Shown here one piece after another: positions 44,904 through 56,541 of a stretch of 64,000 bases of DNA; positions within the stretch are counted from its first letter, which is position 1, and every line of letters begins with the position of its first letter. Position numbers and translations under genes: made by a program. The DNA comes from Harmonia axyridis (Eukaryota > Arthropoda > Insecta > Coleoptera > Coccinellidae). The notes beneath the pieces were generated by a model that had not been told where the DNA came from, searched no databases, and was given only the letters and a program-made list of their open reading frames with translations. The stretch is taken from positions 34,696,501 through 34,760,500 of the forward strand of contig NC_059501.1 of assembly GCF_914767665.1 (NCBI RefSeq). Reading direction: 5' to 3'.

Positions 44904-45614
44904 AAAATAAATTTTCTGGTTACGAAGAACCGTCCAACCATTTGCTGTTGTTAAAATATTGATAGCTTTGTGCTTAACCTAAATTTGCGTTGGCAAATGT
45001 GGGAAAATGTACCATAACTCGTACATCTGAGCTTTTTAGAGATATTTAACAGACACTGGAGAGTCTGGATAGAAAAAATTGAAATTATGAACAATCAATG
45101 TTGAACTTAATCATGATAGTGGTTATTTGTATCCACTTGTCTTATTAGTGCTTTCAGTTACGTTTGAATTATGGTCAATAGAAAATCTGCTCATTAAAAA
45201 AAGAAATTATTCGTCGATTGAACATCTAATTAGAATTATTAGACAACTGATAGGTATCGAAATGGAAACTATGGTGAACGAGAAGAGAAAGATGTATAAT
45301 TATAATGAATACTTATATGTTTATTGAAAACTTCTTGTACTGGATAATAAGTGAGCTCCTATTATTGAGAATAAAGAAAAGGTTGAGTGGAAAAATGTAT
45401 TCATAGTAGAAATATCAAAATGCTTGAATTAGAAATTTCTAGGGTTTTCAGGTGTAGTCTTTCAGCTGGCATTTCGTATTTTCAGAAATATATCAGTCGC
45501 AGATTGTGTCTGAATCGACGCGATTTTCGAATTTATGAGTCTGTTTAGTTTAGTTATTATAAGTATACTATACCTCTCAGAGCTTCTGAAAGGTCTCAAA
45601 TAGACCTAGGAGAA
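44904..45614. other. Non-coding stretch
   Basis: No gene recognised; a possible SINE body could follow the tRNA-like sequence for about 60-100 bp. Confidence 0.45.
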
Positions 45615-45622
45615 CCGGGATA

Positions 45623-47604
45623 CATGGGCGCCCGCAGAAATTTTTCTCAGGGGGGGCAAAAAATGAAAATTATTGAAAATTGATAAGGCGTTCGTGATTG
45701 TCGTAAGCGATATTAGTATTCCGTTTCTTTTTATTTCTATATTTATATTCATAAGTGGGAGTAGGACCGTGCAAAATAAAAATTATGAAGTTTTCCACTT
45801 CAACATTTTTTTTAAACATCAACAACATAGGGTGATGTAAAATAATACGGTAACTCTTTTCAATGGAACAATTTACAAAAAAATAAATATAAAAATATGG
45901 AGAACGAAATGAAATAATTATTATAATTGCTGGTAAATAAAGAAAAAACAACGAGTAATAACGAAATAAAAAATATATACATATATGCTCGATAAAACTA
46001 TGTTCATAAAAATAATAAAAGAATAATAATAAATCTTGAAATATATAGTGAATGACGCAAACAATGGAGTTTAAAACATTATACTAAAATATGATTCAAA
46101 ATAGCACTCCAGAATGTAAAAACAACAAACAAGTATATTATCAAAATTAACAAATCATAAATTGCAAAAAACAACTCATAAAAACAATATTAATTCTGAA
46201 GACAAAATACTTAATCGCTATACAACAGAGTAGGCATATTTATTCTGATCTAAAATTTAATTCTGCGCTGAAACTACGCTCTATAGTACGAGTAGTACAT
46301 GGAAATGTAAGGAGAAGAATAAGGCATTCTTTGACAGCAGGAGAAAATTTACATTGTCCGATAAGATCTTCAATTTTTATGTTTTCATCCATTTGTGATT
46401 TAGAGAAATACTCATTCCAAATGTTCAATTCACTTTCTAAATTTTCAATGTTATACATATTGCCGACCTTAGATGCGAAAGATTCAATATCTAGTAATTT
46501 TGAATTCTTTGGCAAAAAATTGAAGAAAGAAAAAAGCATTACATGTTCTTTCGAGAATCTCGTTTCAAGGGCTGAAATCAAATGATCTCCATATGGAATG
46601 AATATAGATTTTTCGAAGTAATCTTCAGCTGAATCTGCTTCATAATTAGATCTGTATATTTTTCTACCGCAAATTCGTGGTTTTGCAATATCTATATTGA
46701 TACTCTGAGCAGCAGTTGATGCTTTGGAAAAAATTTCTGTGAAGCATGCATCATCTGAGCGATTTTTTCCACATATTTCTATAATTAAATTTATATGACG
46801 GTGAAAATCTACAAAATTAATAGAAACACCTTGTAGTGTATTTGCTATTGGTTCCAATATATTTGAATATTTACTTGCTTCAAACAAATAACAAAAGTGA
46901 AAGAGTTTATTGCAGCCCATAACTGAGCAGCTCTTTTTGTTGATGAAGAATTCATTGAGATTTCTCCAGATTTTATACCAAAAAGAGTTTTGAATATTGT
47001 ATTGAAGTTTTCAGCGAAAACTCGCAAAGATTTATATTTAGCTGACCAACGAGTTTCACAAAACAAAGGAATATTTGGAATGCCAATGCTATTACGAATC
47101 TCAGTTATGTTGAATTTCAAAAGATCACTAAAATTTCCAGAGTTCTTGTTGCTCTCTCGTATAGGCATATCTTGAGTTCCGCAAAAAACTATTGTTTTTA
47201 TAATCTGTAATTTTTTTTCTATTTTCTCCAATACTTTTTTTCTTACCTTCATCTATTAAAGACAATAGGAGAGTATATATAAGATGGATTTTTTTTAAAT
47301 TGACACGCATGGATTGCGTTCGGTTTCACGATTTGTCTTCATCCAAGAAGTGCTCAAAGCGTCTAAAAAAGTTTTCAATTCAAAAAATTTAATGCCGATT
47401 ATGGATATGTGTATAGTATATTATGGATGTATTTATAGTAATTCCATTGAAAACTGAAAAAATTGTTGTGAATCCATTACTTTCCTTCTTTCCTTGCCCT
47501 TTGGATTGAGAAAGTAATATTGAGGGTGTTGTGCTGAAAAATGAGGTAATCAAAATCTAAGGGGGGGCCATGGCCCCCCTGGCCTCCCCCTGCGGGCGCC
47601 CATG
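45623..47604 (-). mobile_element. hAT element with internally deleted transposase
   Basis: Terminal repeats CATGGGCGCCCGCAG and CTGCGGGCGCCCATG (15 bp, perfect), with a perfect 8-bp target duplication CCGGGATA at 45615-45622 and 47605-47612. Total length 1982 bp. Both subterminal regions carry GGGGGGGC/GCCCCCC runs. The only gene inside is a truncated, frameshifted transposase on the minus strand. Confidence 0.93.
46240..47252 (-). pseudogene. hAT transposase relic (DUF4371/ZMYM-like type)
   Basis: Two frames joined near 46880. 47252-46845 starts with the N-terminal block IIKTIVFCGTQDMPIRESNK and GNFSDLLKF. It then passes directly to the late-domain block IPLFCETRWSAKYKSLRVFA and AAINSFTFVICL. 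46920-46240 continues with LEPIANTLQGVSINFVD and ends in the hAT dimerisation region (AVKECLILLLTFPCTTRTIE, then RSFS). In full-length relatives several hundred residues, including catalytic acids, separate the first two blocks; here they are missing. Non-functional; it is the remnant of the element's own transposase. An alternative label is the vertebrate-style P52rIPK/ZMYM-like protein group, which derives from the same hATs. Confidence 0.78.
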
Positions 47605-47612
47605 CCGGGATA

Positions 47613-50600
47613 TAAACATGGAACATTGAGCAAAACATCTCCTAAAACTGTGTATTCTAATGACATATGATAATAATTATTATGCACTACTTGCTTAAAA
47701 ATTTCGGCATTTTACTAGATTTAAAATTGAAAAATGCTCAAGAAAAAATATGCAGCGTTTTAACTATGCTCATAGACGGTTTTTGCCTTTTATTTCCAAG
47801 ATTTTTTGAAGTTACATTACCAAGATTGAAAGCCTAGAGAATCTTAAAATTTTACTCGTTTTCCTCCATCGTTTCATTCATATCTTGAAGATGCAGCTTT
47901 TCGAAATATACATTTATACGAAGTTTTTAGTGTGAAATGTCCATATACTATGTCCATAGAAATAGAATACACAGGGTGCTTCATGATATTTGCGCAGGAC
48001 ATGGATACAGGATGTTGACATTGAAAAACAAATCGTTTTTTGCGAATATTTCCGGAACCATTTATCATTTAGAGGGTAAATTAATAAAAAAAATACATAT
48101 AATAGATACTTATCTATGCGAATACAGTTGATAGTAGCGATATTTGGGAACTTTATGAATGAGCGTCAATTGCCAAAGTCCATACCTGAAATGCATAACA
48201 GACAATTTACCAATCAAAGAAGCCATTCAAATCAATATCAGAGAAGCGCAGATCCGCATACCACAAGTGTTCAACTTAGAACTTCGATCACGGCACGAAA
48301 TCAAGATTCGATCATGAAAGAAATAGTAAAACTTTATTTTTTGCAATATCGAAATAATAGTGACTAATATTGATTCTGTTAGTTATCTATGGGTACATTT
48401 TATATAAAAATAGGGTTCGTTACATGTTACATTCGTAACATAACTAAGAAGTTACCGAATAACAGATTATTTATCAAAACATCGAAAATCCACGGAAAAA
48501 TAATATGAAATGAAAAAAGTCGAGCAGAATATCGAAAAAAAAAGGAATTGACGTGAAGTCAGTTGCACCATTGGATACCACTGAACTCTATATAACACTA
48601 TATTGCAATTGGCGTGCGAATGAACGAGAGTTCGAAAGCTCCTGACTTAACGTCGTACAGTACTCTCCTCATGTTTTTTTTTTTTAATTCTGTTTGAATT
48701 TTCTGGGTTCTGAATACGACTTCGACACGAAATTTTGCACGAAGCTTGAAATTATTTTGTATTATATATACCAACGCGAAAAATCTCAACCCGATTCGAA
48801 AGCTCAGAGCTTGACAATCTTATTTCATTCAGAAATCCGTCGGATGTGTAGCAACGGAAAAATTAGCTAATTTTTTTCGACATTCTTCTTGAATTTTCTC
48901 TCAATATGAAAATTCGCATGGAGCTTGGAATTATTATTCCACGTCTAATTTCTATATTTCATTTCGATTGAATATGAAGTTTACATTTTCTTAGGACAAC
49001 TAAATTTCGAATAGACATATTTTAGGTTAAAACCCGGTATTTGGCTTTGTATAACTTTTGAATTAGTAATAAATTCTATATTTCCAATAGATTCATTATT
49101 GAAAGTTTTATTATAGAATAAATATTATATATTTATATTTTAGTTGAATAAAGGCTTTCAAAAAAATATTTTTATGATTATTTATTACAGTTTGAAGATT
49201 ACAAATAAATGTAAAATATTTTTTTCAATTTGATACATGTTTTTTGAAGGTGTTTCAGGTGTACTTAGATGTCATAAAATTTGGTTGAATTTTTCGTTGG
49301 CATGTTATGAAGATCATCTATTCCTCTCAAAATTTGAATGGTGGAGCAACTATCCATATCTATAGGCGTCTATCCCAAAAAACATAATCCACACAAGGCA
49401 AAATTTTGTAAAATCTACAATTTCGAGGTCGAAAAAAACCATATTTAATTATCTAAAATGATAAGACTAGCTACAGTCATAGAAATTATTTATTAGAAAT
49501 CAATATTCTCAAAATTATGAGGCAATTTCAGTGAACTCAGATTTTGCTCATTAACGAACTCAACTGCTGCATAAGATATCCGAATCTACCCAGAAAAGTT
49601 TAAGTTTTCAGGTCTTTCCTTTCGACAGTTATCGGTTTTACGGAAAGACGGACGGACAGACAGAATCAGATTTGATGATGGATTCGTCGTCAGTGAATGG
49701 AAATTCATGGTTCGAGAACAGAATTTGAAAATTACATAAATTGTGACGCAATGTGTGTTTGCTCAGGAAACGAGAGCTAAAGAAACACCCTGAGGGTGTC
49801 ATCAATCTGGCTACCTCGGGTTGCGTAATTTCATGTGACAATAGAAATCAGGATAGGTAAGTAATAAATAAGGTTCTTCTTCTCAAACAGACCAATCTCC
49901 AGCCAGTATTTCCCCGAAAACCCATACCACAAAATTAATTAAAATTTTGACTAGTAGAAGGTGAAATATTGACGTTGTGAGACGTTTCGCTATGTGCCTT
50001 AACGTTAACCGAAAGAGCTGAAATTTCCAACTCTTTTCATATATCCATAACAATTTTCATCGACATCGAACAAGTAAAATGCGAGATTTGAAAATACCGG
50101 GAATTTCACGTTTACGCATGCTCAGCGAGTACCTTAATTCGAAAAAGCTGAATATCCACACCAAATTTCATTAATGTCGGATAAGAATCGTGAAAATGAA
50201 GGCAGTTACATGAAAGTGTAGATCCACAGACCGACCGACAGACAGACGCGAAACCAAAAAGTAATATCACTGATGTCACAATGCTCCTACTAAAATTTTC
50301 CTAATTTTTATTGTACCTAATTCAAGGATATCGATCACATTTAATTGTGAAGTGTGAACTATATTACTGAAATGTTGTGAAATTTTGTCAGGACAGTTCG
50401 ATGCTGGAGATTAATGAGATGAATGTAGACTATTTTCCTCGTCTCAATTTCCACCAATCACAAAAACGCGCAGTATTGAATTACAAATAGTTTCTAGATG
50501 GAAAAGCTGTATACAGTATGACAGCACCTGTCAGCAGTTTTTTGAATTTACCACCGGCCAAATTTGATAGCTGTTGTCCCAAAAATTTCAATATCTTTGG

Positions 50601-51321
50601 TTAATACGTACATATTTATTATGTATGCATTTATAATAAGTAGTAAGTTTTGTAAGCTATGTGTATCTGTTACTCATGAAAAAGTCTTGTCGAATACCAT
50701 TCGAGCATCTAATTTTTCCTGTATAAAGAATTGAAAAACCCAATGCAAGGTAATATTTTTCAACAAAAAGCATTCGAGCAGGTGCTAAAATCCTCCGACT
50801 CTGGTTTTTGTTGCCACCAGTACTCATACTTCTGGTTAAAATATTACTTGGCAACGTATTTTTTCGTTTTTTTTCTGAAAAATTCGATGCCTTTATGAAA
50901 ATAAATTTAAAATAAGTTTATATTTTTATTTCAGAGTAACGTTTCTGAAGCAATGATCTTGAGTTGCAGTAAATGCAACGCCTACCGCTCACTTTCATTC
51001 AACAAGATCTCGGCAAGTACACTGAATTAGTTCCCGCTGATCAGCGGTGTAGTTCAAACGTTGTGTATTCCTAGTGGTTTTATGACAGCTGTGCCACTCT
51101 GCGGGATAAAGTGTCACATCAAGAGCGATCATAACTCTTGCATATATTGAGTTGTTGGGAATATTGGATAATTGCCGTCTCTATTTGCGAATAACATCGT
51201 GTCCCTTGATTTATGTTCGTTATGATGACTTCCTAGGGTTCAGAGCTGTTGACATCAAATGAAATCTGTTTGCCCTTTCTATTAATTTATTGAATGACAT
51301 GAATTAAAATTAATTGGACTT
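47613..51321. other. Long non-coding stretch, probable upstream region
   Basis: No coding gene recognised. An ACACAGGGTGCTTCATGATA end near 47971 looks like a solo MITE terminus. Runs such as ACGGACGGACAGACAG near 49650 and GACCGACCGACAGACAGACG near 50230 are simple repeats. From about 50940 base composition becomes less AT-rich, consistent with a promoter/5'UTR for the exon at 51322. Confidence 0.5.
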
Positions 51322-51391
51322 ATGGCTTCCGTCAATTCGGTGGAGGTGCCTGTGACCAAGGTGCTTCTGGATGTGGTTTTATTGTTATGCG
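51322..51391 (+). CDS. Candidate first coding exon, lipid phosphate phosphatase-like?
   Basis: The ATG at 51322 opens 23 codons (MASVNSVEVPVTKVLLDVVL, then LLC) plus one base, followed by a perfect GGTAAGT donor. The hydrophobic VLLDVVLLLC resembles the first membrane segment of wunen/PAP2-type lipid phosphate phosphatases (consensus like …LDVLLLLCVGLP…), and the phase-1 break would allow the next residue to be Val or Gly. No following exon is visible in the remaining 12.6 kb, so the intron would be long. Composition is GC-richer than the surroundings. The exon is plausible; the family name is a guess from a very short stretch. Confidence 0.42.
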
Positions 51392-53020
51392 GTAAGTGAA
51401 GGTAGTGGTTAGAATTGCGAAATGCGAGGTTAGGATTTTGTTACGTGAGATTCCGGGCCAAGAATTGGGTCACTCGTGTTTTGTAGGCACTTTTTTGATT
51501 TAATTGGTTTTGCCATTGTAAAGTATTTGATTTATTGTAGAAAAAGGCTCTTATAAACGAATACTTCAAACCTATATGCAAAATATATCCACAGGTATCT
51601 ACGATTCTTTCAGGAAGAGTAATGATTCAATGATTTTTTAAATAGGTATTTGTTGATCTATTTTCACTTTCTCTGATCATTATTTCGAATGCTATCTCTT
51701 CAAATTTTTTTCACCAAATGAATGTTTTTCTATAATTATCATTATCTAGATACAATCGTACCCAAAACTTTCAGGAAACGTTATGTTTTCGACGACAAAT
51801 GCCATTTATCTTCGAAAGAATGAAGCCAAAATTCAAGAATTGGTAGATCTACAAGGAAGCCGAATTTTCACTGCATTCTTCAGATTCAAAACATTCCAAA
51901 TTTGTAATATCTTCATTACTTAAGCATTAAGAGTTAGAGGACACTAACCTATTTCCTCAAGAAAGAAAGTAAATTCAGATTCCACGGAAAAAACTTTTTT
52001 TCCTATTCCTATATATTTGCGTAATTTATAAATGATGCGAGAAATGATGTATTCTTACGTGTCATAATCCGCACATTATTTTGAAGAAAGCAGAAATTTG
52101 GAATGTAGGTATTCACATCAATAAATTAAATCTATAACATAGATGAAAAAGTAGGTCTTTCAAAACAGGAAATGATTATGTGTTCATTTTTTGAGCTTTA
52201 TGTATTTTCTCATTGCTACTAGGAAGTAGTAAAATCTACACTACAAAATTGTCAGATATGTCGATAATGTTGTTGTTGAATTTCAAACTTGAAATAGGTC
52301 ACATTACCTACACTATTGAAATGAAAATTTCTGATTTTTATCTAAAAATATCCTATATCCCTCAATATAGTTTACTACCTTTCTCCTCAAATCTTTCACT
52401 AGATAATCAATTTCGATTTCTTTCCTGTGAAATGACCTCAATGGAATAATTAATTCAAACCTAGTTCAAGATTACAGCTCTGGTATTCACTAATCAAGTT
52501 CTTTTATTGATTGTTGATCATTTAAAACTAATGTGCATCACGGAATAGAAATCGATGAGGCCAGAATAACTAATTCGATAACTTCTCTCTGTGTATTTAG
52601 CATGCTGAACAAATATGTTTCAGGTTGTTAGCACAAATGCGAGCTATCGGCTTTTACTACCTGTAACACGAAAAGTGAGCAAACAAGTTTGTATATTCAA
52701 TTCGGGCTGAAAGAAGTCGATTACACAAAAGGCATTGTTGTTTTGCGATTAGGTACTTCTAAAGCAACTACGTGCTTATTCCTTTAAGTAAATTCTTTAG
52801 TTTTTATCTGAGACTGTTCGTGGATTTCTTCCGGATTAGAAAACCATTAAATATTTTTTATGTCATTTTCAATCGTACATTATCTGAATATTTATTTTTA
52901 TGGATTTATTTTTGCGTTTGGTTTGAGAAGAACAGCGGCTCTGCCCAAATGTATCAACGCCTGTTTGCACCGATTTTTTTTTAAGGGCCAGTTAGGCCTA
53001 TGGTCCCTTAAATCGCACTT
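51392..53020. other. Non-coding, possibly intron
   Basis: No exon recognised. If the exon at 51322 is real, this and much of the following sequence is its first intron, or the gene is truncated. Confidence 0.45.
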
Positions 53021-53204
53021 ATGCCCACCACTCACGAGGCGTTTCTTCAAGCGTTTGGTAGCAAGCGTCGAAGAGATTCCAGTCGGGCAGTCAAGTTCAT
53101 ACTCTGATTTACAGTCGTACGGCCGTGTCCCGAGGTGTCTGACTGGAATCTCTTCGACGCTTGCTACCAAACGCTTGAAGAAACGCTTCGTGAGTGGCGG
53201 GCAT
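53021..53204. repeat. GC-richer long hairpin, 64-bp arms (candidate hpRNA)
   Basis: 53021-53084 and 53141-53204 are reverse complements with two differences over 64 bp; one is a G:U wobble when read as plus-strand RNA. The loop is 56 nt. The arms are near 50 percent GC in an AT-rich setting. The right arm read on the plus strand is open and protein-like (DWNLFDACYQTLEETLREWR) and stays open to about 53300, so the arms may derive from a coding sequence. Confidence 0.8.
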
Positions 53205-53397
53205 TAGCAATCAATGCAATATTCTTAGAGCCCCCATTGAACTATCCTCAGCTAACTGACCAAATTTCGACCCTCAAACCATCTTCAGTGATTCCCTAAC
53301 CTTGAATATCGAAGATCATATAAAACCTAGTCGGCTGATTCAGATGTGCACACGTTTTAATTTGTAATCAGAAAGGGGAAGATTCGTATTTTTGAAG

Positions 53398-53517
53398 ATG
53401 GAACTTTTTGACGAGGTCCTGGTGGATGAGTTATTTGAAGATGATTTAGAGATTTTACAAAATGACTTGAAAAACTGCGATAAGTTATTGATAAAAGATA
53501 AAAAAAAGATCATTTGA
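53398..53517 (+). CDS. Small acidic 39-residue open frame
   Basis: ATG at 53398 to TGA 53515-53517. It begins MELFDEVLVDELFEDDLEIL and ends in a lysine-rich tail. A TATAAAA at about 53319 lies roughly 80 bp upstream. The acidic start resembles the N-terminus of some PIF/Harbinger-type transposases, but nothing downstream supports that. It may be a truncated transposase start or chance. Confidence 0.2.
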   Translation: MELFDEVLVDELFEDDLEILQNDLKNCDKLLIKDKKKII

Positions 53518-53989
53518 AAAGAAAATTTTATTCTTCATTAATGATGAAACCATAGCCCTTAAAATAAAATAAAAAATATTTTATAAATATATCAGGTTGA
53601 ACGGACAACTTTTCCAGTGGTTTTTTCCCTACCTATTTTGACATCCAGTTTGAGAGATTATGCCTTTTATGCTTGCTTCTCCTCAGCATGCATTTTCTCC
53701 TCGATTTTCTCTCATTGAAACTTTTTTATTGTCTTATCAGGGATGAATAGTTTTTATCAGCCAAATATCCATATTTTTCCGCTAATGTATTACCGCCCAA
53801 GGTTCTCACCACTACTGTAGCAGTTGGTCTCCTTCAATCTTTTCAGAATTCGGTATTGCATTTGTCTGCTTGTTTTCTAATATATTTTTGATATTTTTAT
53901 ATTGGAGTGCTATTCCCAAGAAATGTGTCACCTCCCTTGCATCCTTTTTTTTTCTTTCGCGTATATATTTTGAATATTGAATATTTTTC

Positions 53990-54213
53990 AGACTAAATGT
54001 TTGCCTTGGATGTAAAAAAAGTGTGTTTAATCTCGGTCCTGCAATATTTAGTTTTTGTAATATCTTTGAACACCCCGAATGGAAGATGGAGAGCACAACA
54101 CAAGTTGCTACTTAGGTGCGTCCATCCTCACATGAGGGGTATATAATTTCAGATTGTATGATTGAAATTGTATTTATATTTCTAAGGAATAAAAAATTTG
54201 ATTTGAATTTGAC
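53990..54213 (+). repeat. Possible non-LTR 3' tail
   Basis: AGGAATAAAAAATTTGATTT followed by GAATTTGA (about 54184-54212) resembles the AATAAATTTTGAATTTGAAT end of the element at 11840-13400. The preceding 200 bp show no clear RT motif. Confidence 0.3.
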
Positions 54214-55611
54214 CCCAAGCAGCACCACTAGATAAAAAATATTCACAATTTACTTCTCTGTCAACTGTTTGAATGTTTGCGGATTTCCAATCACCTTTAT
54301 TATAGTGAGAAAATGAAAGGACCTCTCTTTAGGATTTAGGTTGATGTTATCATGTTTTCTCAATAAAATTAGTAAACCAACAAAAAATGCAATGTTGAAT
54401 CAGTCAGTGCAATTGTCTTGTACAGTTGTGGACTGATATTCGGGTTTTTGAGATTTGTGACCTTGAAATAAGTTCAATTTCAATATACATATTTTTGGAT
54501 CCACAACTGGCTTTCGTGCTACAATCTAGTTTTGTGAAACCCGCCATGAGAATGAGAAATCGAAGGGTGAAATTTGAAAGAAAGCTCTTCAGTAAGTTAT
54601 TCATAATAATCCATGAAACTCCCCTCATTCCTTCACATAACAGTTTTTTTTATATGTATACGTTATCATTATGAATGTACTACATATGTAACGCTTCGAC
54701 TGTTAACTGCTTTGTCCCTTCAAACCGGACATAACAAGACTGGCTTTATGAAGAGGACAAAGGAAAACGAAAGGGAAAATGAGCATGAATGGATTAAAGA
54801 AATTTGAATTAGTTACAGGTATTAGGGTGACCATATTTATTGACCCCTATATAGCATGTATGAAAATAACTGTCGTTCCCATCGCACGAACTGTGTGTAG
54901 ATATAGATCGAATTCGGATGAGAGAACTGAGTAGAAATGAAATTCTGAATATTTATACCGTCGAAATGAGACATTCAAACTTATCATACATATTTCGTGA
55001 AGAATCTCTGATTGACTATATCGCCTGATTTTTTGATCTCCAAATGCTATAAAGAAATTAATACGCTCTCGAAATATCTGATTTTTCACACAAATACATA
55101 ACTTCACACCAATTTTTATTAAAAATTCATGTAAAGCATTGAATTAAAATTATCTGTTTTCTTCAGTTAAAACAATACACTTCGTCTGGTTCTCACTTAT
55201 TTGTGTTGTTGTTTGTTTCATGGTATTCGAGAGCTTGGAGAGCTCAAATAATGTTTTATGAGAGTCACCCTCTATATAGGCGTAGTTGGTGTTAAAAGCT
55301 TATTGGAAGAACTGAATAACTGTTCTTCTGGATAATTTATATTGTTTTAAATATTCATTCCCGAAAACTTGAATGCGTTCGAATCATCTTCAAAAAAAAA
55401 ACCATATAAAGGGTGTTCTTCTGGATAATTGAATGAATGGAGAAATATTCATATTTTTTAGACTTGAAAATTCCCTCGAAAATTCCTCATGTTGATTTTG
55501 AGTTTCAACCCATTTAATTCGGAGCTATTCGAAGTATATTTTGGAGCGGTCTTTTATCGGATAGATTACTCTACCTATATTAAATCCCGAAATATAGGAT
55601 GATTAAAATTG
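54214..55611. other. Non-coding stretch
   Basis: Nothing recognised apart from a direct repeat TGTTCTTCTGGATAATT at about 55320 and 55413 flanking unremarkable sequence. Confidence 0.5.
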
Positions 55612-56541
55612 ACGGGTGTTTTTCTTCGAGGTATATAACTTTAAGTTGGGATTACTGTTCAAGATGGCGACCGATTTAACAGCTGTCAAGTGATTTATTC
55701 TCAGTTTGGTTAGGCAATTCATCATGAATAGACTCACGCCTGAACAACGCTTGCAAATAGTGCAATTTTATTTCGAAAATAATGGTTCTGTGCGGAATAC
55801 GTATCGCGCACTACGTCCATTTTATTTTGTTTAGCGATGAAGCGCACTTCTGGTTGAATGGCTACGTCAACGAACAAAACTGCCGCATTTAGAGTGAAGC
55901 TAATCCTCAAATGTATGTCGAAACACCGTTACATCCAGAAAAACTGGCTGTTTGGTGCGCTTTATGGGCTGGTGAAATCATTGGTCCGTACTTCTTCAAA
56001 AACGATGATGGCCAGAACGTTACAGTCAATGGTGATCGGTATAGAGCCATGATTACTAACTTTTTCATTCCTGAATTGAACAACTATGATGTCCAGGAGC
56101 TGTGGTTCCAACAAGACGGCGCAACATGTCACACAGCTCGTGCCACAATCGATTTATCGAAAGACACGTTGACCGCCTAATTTCACGTTTTGGACCTGCG
56201 AATTGGCCTCCAATTTCTTGTGATTTAACACCGCTAGACTACTTTCTGTGGGGCTATGTAAAGTCATTGGTCTATGCGGATAAGCCACAAACCCTTGACC
56301 ATTTGGAAGACAACATTCGCCGTGTTATTGCCGATATACGGCCACAAATGTTGGAAAAAGTCATCGAAAATTGGACGTCCAGATTGGACTACATCCGAGC
56401 CAGCCGTGGCGGTCATATGCCAGAAATCATATTTGAAATGTGATGCCACAAGATTATCTTGCGGACAAATAAAATTCATGTCAATCGAGTCGTTGTTTTA
56501 TTGCAATTTAAAGTTCTATAGCTCTAAAAAAAAACACCCTT
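55612..56541 (+). pseudogene. mariner-like element, internally deleted, copy 1
   Basis: Inverted ends GGGTGTTTTTCTTCGAGG… with TATAACTTTAAGTTG at left and CAATTTAAAGTTCTATAG… with AAACACCCTTT at right. The transposase start at 55724 (MNRLTPEQRLQIVQFYFENN, then GSVRNTYRALRP) is an HTH. It is joined straight to the catalytic half FILFSDEAHFWLNG (first Asp). After a frameshift near 55885 comes LWFQQDGATCHTARATI (second Asp), then another frameshift near 56165 and CDLTPLDYFLWGYVKSL (third Asp). Counting on the less broken copy 2, 41 residues separate the last two Asp, so it resembles DD41D (rosa-type) mariners. About a third of the protein is missing. Confidence 0.85.

Noticed and set aside
53812..54096. 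Minus-strand 94-codon open frame
   Set aside because: Basic, low-complexity translation; frames shift without a consistent homologue, and it overlaps a possible LINE 3' tail on the other strand.
54847..55107. Minus-strand 86-codon open frame
   Set aside because: No recognisable domain, codon usage typical of AT-rich intergenic sequence.
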